Program-made: the position numbers and the translations under genes
The notes under the pieces: generated by a model
What the model was told of the DNA's origin: nothing
The model's input: only the letters and a program-made list of their open reading frames with translations
The model's database searches: none
Source of the DNA: Stenotrophomonas beteli
GTDB lineage: Bacteria > Pseudomonadota > Gammaproteobacteria > Xanthomonadales > Xanthomonadaceae
Reading direction: 5' to 3'
Assembly (NCBI RefSeq): GCF_001431665.1
Contig: NZ_LLXV01000024.1
Coordinates: 16,151 to 80,150 of the forward strand
Length of the DNA stretch: 64,000 bases
Shown: positions 42,004 to 50,457 of the stretch, in pieces
Layout of the letters: each line of letters begins with the position of its first letter
How positions within the stretch are numbered: position 1 is the first letter of the stretch

Positions 42004-42887
42004 GCGGCCACCCCACGCTGCTTGAGGATGCGTTCGAGGAAGAACTCGACGCCACCGCGCGGTTCGGTCGGCGCCTGCCAGCGCGCGGTACGGCGTGCGA
42101 TCTCGGTGATCGCCAGCGCCGACGGGCTGGACGGATAGGCCTTCACCACCGGCTGCTGGCGCTGCACCGACAGGCGCAGCCAGTCATCCTGCGGCACGCA
42201 GCCCAGGTAGTTCAGCGAGACATCGGCGAGGAACTTCTCGCAGACGCGGGTCAGCTTCTCGTACAGCACGCGTCCCTCGTTGGGGTCGCGCACCATGTTG
42301 GCCACCACCTGGATACGGTCCACGCCACGTTCGCGCGACAGCACCTTGATCAGCGCGTAAGCGTCGGTGATCGAAGCGGGCTCATCGCAGACCACCACCA
42401 CGGTGTCCTGTGCGGCCTGGCAGAAGGTCAGCACGCCGTCGGTGATGCCGGCGGCGGTGTCCACCACCATGATGTCCAGCTCGCGTTCCAGTTCGGAGAA
42501 CACATTGACCAGGCCGACGTGCTCGGCCGGGGCCAGCTCGGCCATGTGCCGGCGGCCGGACGCGGCCGGCACCACCAGCACGCCGTTCGGGCCTTCGACG
42601 ATGACGTCGTCCAGCGAGCAGCGGCCGGCGACCAGGTCGGCCAGGGTGAAGGTGGGGTTCAAGCCCAGGATCACGTCGATGTTGGCCAGGCCGAGGTCGG
42701 CGTCCAGCAGCAGCGTGCGCTTGCCCATGCCGGCCAGCGCCACGGCCAGGTTGGCGGACACATTCGTCTTGCCCACGCCGCCCTTGCCGCCAGTGACGGC
42801 AATGGTGCGCACAGGGCCGAGCGGCTCGCTGCGGGTGGCCGACAGCGGGAAGGTCTTGGTCAGCTTGGCGTACTCACGCGACGGCAT
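42000..42887 (-). CDS. flhG: FlhG (FleN), flagellar number ATPase
   Basis: MinD-like ATPase of 295 residues that limits the number of polar flagella and acts against FlhF and, in Pseudomonas (as FleN), against FleQ. Walker motif AVTGGKGGVGKTNVSANLA, then LLLDADLGLANIDVILGL and IMVVDTAAGITDGVLTF. The C-terminal amphipathic helix (VEFFLERILKQRG) suits membrane binding. It overlaps flhF by 14 bases and fliA by four. Confidence 0.95.
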   Translation of the reverse strand: MPSREYAKLTKTFPLSATRSEPLGPVRTIAVTGGKGGVGKTNVSANLAVALAGMGKRTLLLDADLGLANIDVILGLNPTFTLADLVAGRCSLDDVIVEGPNGVLVVPAASGRRHMAELAPAEHVGLVNVFSELERELDIMVVDTAAGITDGVLTFCQAAQDTVVVVCDEPASITDAYALIKVLSRERGVDRIQVVANMVRDPNEGRVLYEKLTRVCEKFLADVSLNYLGCVPQDDWLRLSVQRQQPVVKAYPSSPSALAITEIARRTARWQAPTEPRGGVEFFLERILKQRGVAA

Positions 42888-44502
42888 GGTTCAACTCCGG
42901 GTTGCAGGGCATATCGGCCGCTCGGCGCAAATCTTCAAGGCGAAGTACGAGATTGGCCGCACTGGCCCGGTGCAGGTCCTCCGGAACGTCCTGGCCGTCG
43001 GTCACCCAGGTGATCGGCAGGCTGTGGTCCACGGCCACCGAAAGCGCGTTGCCGAAGCGGCCGGTCTCGTCCAGCTTGCTCAGCACCAGGCCCTGCAGGT
43101 TGGCCGCACCGAAGCGGCGGACCACCTCGTCCATGTCGCCGAAACTGGTGTTGGCCGGCAGCACCAGCAGGGTGCGCACCTGGCGCGCGGCGCGCAGCCA
43201 CTGCAGCTGGGCGGCCAGTGCCCGGTCGCGCGGGCCCAGCCCGGCGGTGTCGATCAGCACCAGCTTGTAGTCCTTCAGGCGCTCCAGCAGCTGGTCCAGG
43301 TCGGTGCCGCTGTTGGCCTCGTGCACGGCGATGCCGAGCTGGCGGCCGTAGCCGTACAGCTGTTCGCGGGCACCGATGCGGGTGGTGTCGGTAGTCACCA
43401 GGGCCACGTCACGCGGCGCATGCTTCTCGGCGAAGCGCGAGGCCAGCTTGGCGATGGTGGTGGTCTTGCCGGCACCGGTCGGGCCGACCAGGGCGATCAC
43501 GCCGCCTTCTTCCAGCGGGTCGACCGGGGCGATCGGCAGCTTGCGCGAGATCAGCCCCAGCATCAGGCCGCGGCCGCGGTGGGCTTCGGTCTCCAGTGGA
43601 ATCTGCATGGCCACGTCGCGGGCCAGGCCGGCGTCGAACCCGTACTCGTCCATCAGGTCCAGCGCGGTGGCGCGCACCGGGCAGCCGCGCAGGCGTTCGT
43701 CGGTGAAGCGGTTCATCTCGCGCTCGATCACCTGGCGCATGCCGGCCACTTCCTGGCGCAGCTGGCGGATCTCGGCGTCGTCCTGGGCGACCACGGTCAG
43801 CACCGGGGCCGGCGCCAGCATCGGGGCCGGGCTGGCGTCGGTGTCCACCGGTGCCGGTTCGCTGACGGTCGATTCCGGTGGCGCCTCGGCCACGGCGGCG
43901 GTCGGCAGCGGCGGCGGCTGCACCGACGGGGCCGGGCTTTCGTGATGCACCCCGTGATGCGCCTCGTGCGGCGGATCGATCTGGAAACGGGCGCGGTTGG
44001 TAGCGGCAACGGTCGCCGGCGCCGGGGCATCGACCGCCCCGGCGAACGGGGCGAAGATCTGTTCCGGCAGCGACGGTTCGTTGACGGCAGCACGTGCCAG
44101 AGTGGCAGCGAAGCCGGTGCTGCCCCGGGTCGGCACGATCTCGTCGGCGCTGTCCAGCGTGCGGCCGGTGGCACCGACGGCGGCGCGGGCGAGGGCGGCC
44201 ACCGCCGAGGTGGTGGCAGCGACCGGTTCCGGCGCCGGCGTGCTGCTGCGGCGGCGGGTGACGGCGGCAATCACCGCATCGGCGGCGGTGCGCGGCTTCG
44301 GCGCAGGCGGCGGCGCCACGTCGCGGCGCGAGGCTTCCAGAGCACGCTGCACGGCGCTTTCATCATAGTTGGCGGCGGCAACGATCTCGATGCCTTCCTC
44401 GATCCGGCGGTTGGACAGGATCACCGCGTCTGGGCCGTGTTCCTTGCGCACCAGGTTCATGGCCGAGCGCATGTCGGCGGCGACGAATCGTTTGATTTTC
44501 AT
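42874..44502 (-). CDS. flhF: FlhF, SRP-type GTPase for polar flagellum placement
   Basis: A 542-residue protein. N-terminal basic B domain (MKIKRFVAADMRSAMNLVRKEHGPDAVILSNRR, landmarks K, R, G), then a long Ala/Pro-rich linker (about 85-230), then the N and G domains with ALVGPTGAGKTTTIAKLASRF, LVTTDTTRIGAREQL, LIDTAGLGPRDR and LSKLDETGRFG. ATG 44502 gives the standard FlhF start; an upstream in-frame ATG at 44568 adds a Ser/Pro stretch and is unlikely. Confidence 0.95.
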   Translation of the reverse strand: MKIKRFVAADMRSAMNLVRKEHGPDAVILSNRRIEEGIEIVAAANYDESAVQRALEASRRDVAPPPAPKPRTAADAVIAAVTRRRSSTPAPEPVAATTSAVAALARAAVGATGRTLDSADEIVPTRGSTGFAATLARAAVNEPSLPEQIFAPFAGAVDAPAPATVAATNRARFQIDPPHEAHHGVHHESPAPSVQPPPLPTAAVAEAPPESTVSEPAPVDTDASPAPMLAPAPVLTVVAQDDAEIRQLRQEVAGMRQVIEREMNRFTDERLRGCPVRATALDLMDEYGFDAGLARDVAMQIPLETEAHRGRGLMLGLISRKLPIAPVDPLEEGGVIALVGPTGAGKTTTIAKLASRFAEKHAPRDVALVTTDTTRIGAREQLYGYGRQLGIAVHEANSGTDLDQLLERLKDYKLVLIDTAGLGPRDRALAAQLQWLRAARQVRTLLVLPANTSFGDMDEVVRRFGAANLQGLVLSKLDETGRFGNALSVAVDHSLPITWVTDGQDVPEDLHRASAANLVLRLEDLRRAADMPCNPELNHAVA

Positions 44503-44647
44503 GCTGTGGTCACGGGACGAAGACGGCGGGGTGGCGTTCGGGGAACTCGGGTGGTCGGTGGTCTGCACGGTGCGGGTTCCCCTTGGTATCTGTCTGTTGC
44601 GTTGGTTCGGAAGTGGTGTCTGTTTTCTGGCGCATCGGAGGGCGGCG

Positions 44648-46756
44648 TCAGCTGATCGTTCCGACCAGCTTCAGGCGCTTGTCCTCCGGCACCTCGCTGT
44701 AGGCCAGGACCGACAGCGACGGAACGCTGTGGCGGACCAGGCGCGCCAGCGCGGCGCGCACCGGGCCGGGTACCAGCACGACCGCGGGCTCGTTGCGGGC
44801 TTCCTGCTTGCTGACACAGTCGGCCAGGCTCTGGTGCAGTCGCTCGGCGAGTCCGGGTTCCAGCGCGGCGCCGTTGCCCTGCGTGGACTCCTGCAAGACA
44901 CGTTCCAATTGCGGGTTGAGGGTGAACACCGGCAGCTCCGCCGACATTCCGGCGATCTCCTGCACGATGAAGCGGCCCAGCGCGGTGCGCACGGCAGCGG
45001 TCAGCACCGCCGGGTCCTGGCTGCTGGGGGCATGTTCGACCAGCGATTCGGCGATCTTGCGCAGCTGGCGGATCGGGATGCGCTCGACCAGCAGGTTCTG
45101 CAGTACGCGCACCACCGCCGACAGCGGCAGCGCCTTCGGCGTCAGATCTTCGACGAGCTTGGGCGCGCTCTTGGCCAGGTTGGCCAGCAGGTGCTGCACT
45201 TCCTCATGGCCGAGCAGCTCGGGCGCGTGCTCGCGGATCAGGTGCGACAGATGGGTGGCGACCACGGTGGCCGGGTCGACCACGGTGTAGCCCAGCGTTT
45301 CGGCCTGGGCGCGCTGGTGTGGCTGGATCCAGGTGGCATCCAGGCCAAACGCGGGGTCCTTGCCGGCGATGCCTTCCAGCGCACCCAGCGCACTGCCCGG
45401 GTCCAGCGCCAGTTCGCGGTCCGGATGGATCTCGGCGGTGGCCACCGGCACGCCGTGCACCAGCACGCGGTAGCCATTGGCCGGCAGTTCCAGGTTGTCG
45501 CGGATGTGCACCGACGGGATCAGGAAGCCGACATCCTGGGTCAGCTTGCGCCGCACGCCCTTGATGCGCGCCATCAGTTCACCGCCCTGGTTGCTGTCCA
45601 CCAGCGGGATCAACCGGTAACCCACTTCCAGCCCCAGCGGATCGACCGGGCGCAGCTCGTCCCAGCTCAGTTCCGCCGTGGGTGCCGCTGCAGCCGGACG
45701 GCCCAGCGCGTTGAGCGCGGCGCCATCGCCGGCGCCGGCAGCGGCGTCGGAGGCCGGCTGCTTCTCCTTGCGGTACAGCTTCCAGGCAATGAACCCGAGG
45801 AGTGCGGCCAGCGTCAGGAAAGCGACGTTGGGCATGCCCGGCACCAGGCCGACCAGGCCGACGATGCCGGCGGTGATCGCCAGTGCGCGGTACTGGCCGA
45901 ATACCTGGCCGGTCATGGCCTGGGCCATGTCCTGCGAGCGCGAGGCGCGGGTGACCAGCATCGCTACCGCGCTGGACACCAGCAGCGCCGGCAGCTGCGC
46001 CACCAGGCCGTCACCGATGGACAGCAGGGTATAGGTGGCGGCCGCTTCGCCGAACGGCATGCCATGCTGCAGCACGCCCACGGCCAGGCCGCCGAGCATG
46101 TTGATGAACAGGATCAGGATGCCGGCGATGGCGTCGCCGCGGATGAACTTGCTGGCACCGTCCATCGCACCGTAGAAGTCGGCTTCCTCGCGCACTTCCT
46201 CGCGGCGCAGCTTGGCTTCTTCACGCGTCAACAGGCCGGCGTTGAGGTCGGCGTCGATGGCCATCTGCTTGCCCGGCATGGCGTCGAGGATGAAGCGCGC
46301 AGTTACTTCGGAGACGCGGCCGGCGCCCTTGGTGATGACCACGAAGTTGATGATGGTCAGGATCGCGAACACCACGATGCCGACCGCGTAGTTGCCGCCG
46401 ATCACGAACTCGCCGAAGGAGGCGATGACCTTGCCGGCGGCATCGTGGCCGTTCTGGCCGTTGAGCAGGATCACGCGGGTGGAGGCCACGTTCAGCGCCA
46501 GCCGCAGCATGGTGGTGATCAGCAGCACGATCGGGAAGATCGTGAAGTCCAGCGGGCGCTTCACGTAGACCACCGCCAGCAGCACCATCAGCGAGATGGC
46601 GATGTTGAAGGTGAACAGCGCATCGAGCACCGGCGCCGCCAGCGGCACCACCACCATGGCCAGCAGGGCCAGCACGATCAGTGGCGCGCCAAGGCCCTGG
46701 CGGATCATTTCCAGGGCGCGGCGGGTGTTGAATCCGGTCGAGGGCTGGGCGCTCAT
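44648..46756 (-). CDS. flhA: FlhA, flagellar export gate protein
   Basis: A 702-residue core of the flagellar type III export gate. About eight N-terminal membrane helices (to residue about 330) include the FHIPEP region and GDAIAGILILFINMLGG. The cytoplasmic C-terminal domain (about 360-702) forms the chaperone-docking ring. It overlaps flhB upstream by four bases; a 145-base gap without a gene separates it from flhF. Confidence 0.97.
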   Translation of the reverse strand: MSAQPSTGFNTRRALEMIRQGLGAPLIVLALLAMVVVPLAAPVLDALFTFNIAISLMVLLAVVYVKRPLDFTIFPIVLLITTMLRLALNVASTRVILLNGQNGHDAAGKVIASFGEFVIGGNYAVGIVVFAILTIINFVVITKGAGRVSEVTARFILDAMPGKQMAIDADLNAGLLTREEAKLRREEVREEADFYGAMDGASKFIRGDAIAGILILFINMLGGLAVGVLQHGMPFGEAAATYTLLSIGDGLVAQLPALLVSSAVAMLVTRASRSQDMAQAMTGQVFGQYRALAITAGIVGLVGLVPGMPNVAFLTLAALLGFIAWKLYRKEKQPASDAAAGAGDGAALNALGRPAAAAPTAELSWDELRPVDPLGLEVGYRLIPLVDSNQGGELMARIKGVRRKLTQDVGFLIPSVHIRDNLELPANGYRVLVHGVPVATAEIHPDRELALDPGSALGALEGIAGKDPAFGLDATWIQPHQRAQAETLGYTVVDPATVVATHLSHLIREHAPELLGHEEVQHLLANLAKSAPKLVEDLTPKALPLSAVVRVLQNLLVERIPIRQLRKIAESLVEHAPSSQDPAVLTAAVRTALGRFIVQEIAGMSAELPVFTLNPQLERVLQESTQGNGAALEPGLAERLHQSLADCVSKQEARNEPAVVLVPGPVRAALARLVRHSVPSLSVLAYSEVPEDKRLKLVGTIS

Positions 46757-47883
46757 GGGCGGCCTCCCTTGCCGAATTCATCCACCTGGATGTGCGGGGC
46801 GTCCGGCATCGGGCCAGTGCGCCAGGCGCGCAGCTGGTAGACGTAGGACAGGACCTGGGCGACGGCCGAATACAGTCTCACGGGGATTTCCTTTCCGAGT
46901 TGGCCTTCCCGATACAAGGCGCGTGCCAAAGGCGGGGCGGAGACAATGGCGACCTTGTTGCCGTCGGCCACTTCACGGATGCGCAGGGCGGTCTCGTCCA
47001 CGCCCAGCGCCACCACGGTGGGGGCGTTCATCGCCCCACCTTCGTATTTCAGCGCCACCGCGTAGTGGGTCGGGTTGACCACCACCACGTCGGCGGTGGG
47101 CACTGCCTCCATCATCCGGCGGTTGGCCATCTGCTGCTGCAGCTGGCGGATGCGGCCCTTCACCTCGGGGCTGCCCTCGCTTTCCTTCATTTCCCGGCGC
47201 AGCTCTTCCCGGGTCATCTTCAGCTTGCGCATCCAGTTCCAGCGCTGGTACGGCGCGTCGATGGCGGCCAGCACCAGCATCGCGCCGGCGGTGGCCAGCA
47301 GCAGGCGCAGGGTGAAGCCCAGGCCATCGGTGATGGCGGTTTCCAGCGGGTGGTGGATCAGCCCGCGCAGGGTGTCGAAGCCGGTCCAGACCACCAGCCC
47401 GGCGGCGACGCCGACGAAGGCCACGCGCAGCAGCGATTTGGTGAACTCGGCAATGGCCTCCGGGCCATACAGGCGCTTGAGCCCGCTCATCGGGTTCATG
47501 CGGTTGATGTCGGGCAGCAGCGCCTTCTGCGACCAGCGCAGGCCGCCCATCACCAGCGGGGCGACGAAGCTGGCCAGCAGGCAGACCAGCACCAGCGGTG
47601 CGATCACCAGCATGAACTGCAGCAGCAGGTCGCCGAAGTGGCCGAACAGTTCCTTCGGGTTCTGCCGCAGGCTCTGTTCCGGGCTGAGCGCCTGCTTCAT
47701 CCAGGCCGTGGCGCCACGGCCGATCGAGCCGCTCATGGCCATCACCGCCAGTACGCCGGCGCCGAACACGGCGGCGGTGCCGAGTTCGCGCGAGCGCGGC
47801 AGGTTGCCCTGTTCACGGGCGTCGCGCAGGCGTTTTTCGGTCGGTTGTTCGGTCTTTTCGCCGGCGGATTCGTTCTCGGACAT
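46753..47883 (-). CDS. flhB: FlhB, export substrate-switch protein
   Basis: A 376-residue export component with four membrane helices and an autocleaving C-terminal domain. The cleavage motif is intact: VVVNPTHYAVALKYE (between N and P). Start ATG 47883 gives MSENESAGEKTEQPTEKRL, typical of FlhB. It heads flhB-flhA-flhF-flhG-fliA and has a sigma-54 site upstream. Confidence 0.96.
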   Translation of the reverse strand: MSENESAGEKTEQPTEKRLRDAREQGNLPRSRELGTAAVFGAGVLAVMAMSGSIGRGATAWMKQALSPEQSLRQNPKELFGHFGDLLLQFMLVIAPLVLVCLLASFVAPLVMGGLRWSQKALLPDINRMNPMSGLKRLYGPEAIAEFTKSLLRVAFVGVAAGLVVWTGFDTLRGLIHHPLETAITDGLGFTLRLLLATAGAMLVLAAIDAPYQRWNWMRKLKMTREELRREMKESEGSPEVKGRIRQLQQQMANRRMMEAVPTADVVVVNPTHYAVALKYEGGAMNAPTVVALGVDETALRIREVADGNKVAIVSAPPLARALYREGQLGKEIPVRLYSAVAQVLSYVYQLRAWRTGPMPDAPHIQVDEFGKGGRP

Positions 47884-47916
47884 CACGGGCACTGCGGCAG
47901 GGGATGCCGGAGGGCG

Positions 47917-47932
47917 TGCAAGAACCGTTCCA
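47917..47932 (-). promoter_or_regulatory. Sigma-54 promoter of the flhB operon
   Basis: Minus strand TGGAACG-GTTC-TTGCA, with GG and GC ten bases apart, the -24/-12 layout. It lies about 34 bases before the flhB start, which fits a leader of about 23 bases. An enhancer-binding regulator of the FleQ type would be needed. Confidence 0.85.
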
Positions 47933-47950
47933 CGCATGGCGTGGATCTAC
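47930..47950 (-). repeat. SMAG unit touching the flhB promoter
   Basis: Minus strand GTAGATCCACGC-CAT-GCGTGG. Its 3-prime end overlaps the -24 box of the flhB sigma-54 site by about three bases. Confidence 0.75.
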
Positions 47951-47964
47951 CGACGGCCCGTTTT

Positions 47965-48037
47965 GTAGGGCCGAGCCCATGCTCGGCTGCGGCTGGGTCC
48001 AGGGGTGAAGCGCAGCCGAGCGTCGGCTCGGCGCTAC
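47965..48037. repeat. SMAG inverted pair
   Basis: Starts GTAGGGCCGAGCC and ends GGCTCGGCGCTAC; two hairpins in opposite orientation. It marks the boundary between the flagellar genes and the hydrolase gene. Confidence 0.9.
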
Positions 48038-48086
48038 AGGAAGGTGTCGCAGGAATCGTTCCGTGATGGCGGGCGGGGCGGCGGTG

Positions 48087-50333
48087 TCACCCGGTCGGCG
48101 CTGCCGCCTGCAGCGGGATCGTCAGCACGCTGTCGCTGTGCCAGTCCACCTGCAGCGGGGCGCCCGCATCGGCGGCCGATTCATCGCTGACATCGCGCCC
48201 GGTGCCGTGGTTCACCTGGTGCATGGCGTCCTTCAGTACGTCCACCTTGACCAGCAGGCGGCTGCCCGCGGCCAGGCGGCGCGCGACCATGCGCGTCCGG
48301 TCGAAGGGCAGGTGGGTCCATTGGCCGGGCTGCAACAACTGGCGCGTGCTCGGGTTACGCACGTGGCTGGCCCGGCCCATGTAGTAGGACAGCTGCATGC
48401 GGCGGCCATCGGCCATCAGCTCGTACAGGGTGACGGTGAAATCGAAGTCGCGCTTGTTGATGCGCACCCTCAGGTCGCCAGAGAAGCTGCCCACCAGGTC
48501 CATCGGTGCAATGAACGGTTCGGAGACGAAGGCCAGCGCGGTGTCCGCTTCATCCTGTGCTGCGACGATCGGGAACGGGTAGTAGCCGTGCCGCATTTCG
48601 TTACGGTCGGCCAGGTCCACGGTCTGCCGTAGCTGGCCAAGGGCTGGCGGCTGTTCCTGCAGGCGATGGTAGCCATCGGCCGAAGCGGGTGCGGCCGAGA
48701 GGCGGTAGCGGCGGTGAGCACCTGCGGCGGCGTCCAGTGATGCCGCATGCCCCCAGCGGTTGGCGCCCATCAGCTGGTAATTGACGCGGTCGGGCACCAG
48801 CGGCGGACGCGGGGCGCCGCGCAGCACATGGTCCAACCACTGGAAGGTGACTGCCGGGGTGTCGAACTGCGCGGCAGGGTCAACCGCGTAATCGCGCAGC
48901 GCCATGGGTTTGAGCGCCGACTGCGCACCGCGATGGTCATAGGGGCCAATCAGCAGGGCGTGGTCGGCATCGGGGCGGTGCCTGAGGTGCTCCTTGAAGT
49001 ACTGCAGCGCCGAGATCTGGCCGTCGTCGTAGTACCCGGTGATGGTCAGCACCGGGATGCGGATGTCGCTGAACTGGCCGCCAAACGGGACCATCGCCTG
49101 CCAGTACGCGTCGTAGGCAGGGTGGGCCATCCAGCGCTGCAGCCAGGGGTTGGGCGTGCCATCGACCTGGTCGATCTGCCGGTAAGGGCGGCCGGAGGCA
49201 TACCAGCGGCGCGGCAGCTGCGACCAGCGCTCGTTCTGGTCGTAGGTGTCGTTGTCCAGCATCGGGCCATTGGCCACGTAGAACGCCCAACCATAGTTGG
49301 CACTCAGGAACACGTTGTTCTCCATCGGCAGGCCCTGGCCGGGGATGGCGGCAACGTAGGGCACGATGGTCTTCAACGCGGGATGGTGATGGCGCGCTGC
49401 TGCCCAGGCGGTAAAACCCTCGTAGCTGCCGCCATACATGGCGACCCGGCCATCGTTCCATGGCTGGTGGCTGATCCAGTCGATGGCCGCGTTGGCGTCC
49501 TCGCCGTCATGTTCGTAGGGAGCGATGGTGCCCGTGCCCTGGCCTTTGCCGCGCGCATCGACCACGATGCCGGCGTAGCCATGCGCGGCGGCCAGCAGCA
49601 TCTTCTGCCGGTTCTTGGGTGGATCGGTGTAGAGGGTGAACAGCATGGCCGCAGGTAGCGGCGCAGTGGCAGCGCGTGGCCGTGCCAACTGGGCCGACAG
49701 CACCACGTCGCCGCCTGCGGGGATTCGCAGGGTGTCGTCGATGACGAAGCGACGCTGCTCTTCTGCGGCGACCAGAGCAGGGGCCATTGCGGCGGCCAGG
49801 GTCTGTGCACGCAGTACCGCCCGCAGCCGCAGCAGTTCCAGGCCGACGGCCGCGGATACGGTCGCGGCACCTGCCTGCGACGCGATGGCCTGCTCCAGCT
49901 GGGCGCGCACCCGGGCCGGCTCAACCGAAAGTGCGGCATCGGCCTGCACCGCAGCGACGTCGTCGAGGGCAGCGAAGGTGCTGTGGAAGGCACGCGCATA
50001 GGCGGCGTTGTCCCGCCCGCCGGTCGTGGCGAGCAGCAGCATCGGCACCCAGCGCTGTGCCGCTGCAGTGTCGCCGTCGCTTTCCAGCGATGCGCGTACC
50101 TGCTGGATCGATTGCCGCGCTTCGGCCGTCCGGCCTATCGCCAGCAGTGCGTGGCCGCGCTGTGCATCGGTCAGGCCGGGGGACTTCAACACGCCCTTGC
50201 CGAGGGCCTGCAGGGCCGCCTCGACCTTGGCCGGGGAAGCATCGGCTGGCAATGACCACGGCAGATCAGCGGCGGCGGCGTGGCCAACAGCAAGGGCCAG
50301 CAGCAGGCCAGCAAGGGTGGTGCGTCGGGCCAC
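48087..50333 (-). CDS. Exported CocE/NonD (S15-type) hydrolase
   Basis: A 748-residue serine hydrolase of the X-Pro dipeptidyl-peptidase/CocE group, probably periplasmic or secreted. The signal peptide is residues 1-21 (MARRTTLAGLLLALAVGHAAA). A helical N-terminal region (to about 205) comes first. The hydrolase core carries VAMYGGSYEGFTAW (Ser), TGYYDDGQIS (Asp) and IGPYDHRGAQ (His). A C-terminal jelly-roll domain follows (LVGSFSGDLRVRINKRDFDF, ALPEx-type fold). The GTG start has AAGGA upstream. Substrate unknown (peptide, ester or beta-lactam-like). It does not belong to the flagellar system. Confidence 0.86.
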   Translation of the reverse strand: MARRTTLAGLLLALAVGHAAAADLPWSLPADASPAKVEAALQALGKGVLKSPGLTDAQRGHALLAIGRTAEARQSIQQVRASLESDGDTAAAQRWVPMLLLATTGGRDNAAYARAFHSTFAALDDVAAVQADAALSVEPARVRAQLEQAIASQAGAATVSAAVGLELLRLRAVLRAQTLAAAMAPALVAAEEQRRFVIDDTLRIPAGGDVVLSAQLARPRAATAPLPAAMLFTLYTDPPKNRQKMLLAAAHGYAGIVVDARGKGQGTGTIAPYEHDGEDANAAIDWISHQPWNDGRVAMYGGSYEGFTAWAAARHHHPALKTIVPYVAAIPGQGLPMENNVFLSANYGWAFYVANGPMLDNDTYDQNERWSQLPRRWYASGRPYRQIDQVDGTPNPWLQRWMAHPAYDAYWQAMVPFGGQFSDIRIPVLTITGYYDDGQISALQYFKEHLRHRPDADHALLIGPYDHRGAQSALKPMALRDYAVDPAAQFDTPAVTFQWLDHVLRGAPRPPLVPDRVNYQLMGANRWGHAASLDAAAGAHRRYRLSAAPASADGYHRLQEQPPALGQLRQTVDLADRNEMRHGYYPFPIVAAQDEADTALAFVSEPFIAPMDLVGSFSGDLRVRINKRDFDFTVTLYELMADGRRMQLSYYMGRASHVRNPSTRQLLQPGQWTHLPFDRTRMVARRLAAGSRLLVKVDVLKDAMHQVNHGTGRDVSDESAADAGAPLQVDWHSDSVLTIPLQAAAPTG

Positions 50334-50408
50334 GGGCGCTTCCTTGGAGGATGGTGGAACGGCTCATCCGCGCATGGCGTGGGTCCACTGCGGGTCGATA
50401 CCCCAATG

Positions 50409-50457
50409 GTAGCGCCGGGCCATGCACGGCAGGAGCCGAGCACGGGTTCGGCGCTAC
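50409..50457. repeat. SMAG pair that supplies the stop codon of the next gene
   Basis: Starts GTAGCGCCGGGCC and ends TTCGGCGCTAC. The last CTA (50454-50456) is the TAG stop of the minus-strand GGDEF-EAL gene. Confidence 0.85.

Noticed and set aside
44503..44647. Sigma-54 site in front of flhF
   Set aside because: TGCACGGTGCGGGTTCC looked similar, but the distance between the GC and GG elements is 12, not 10.
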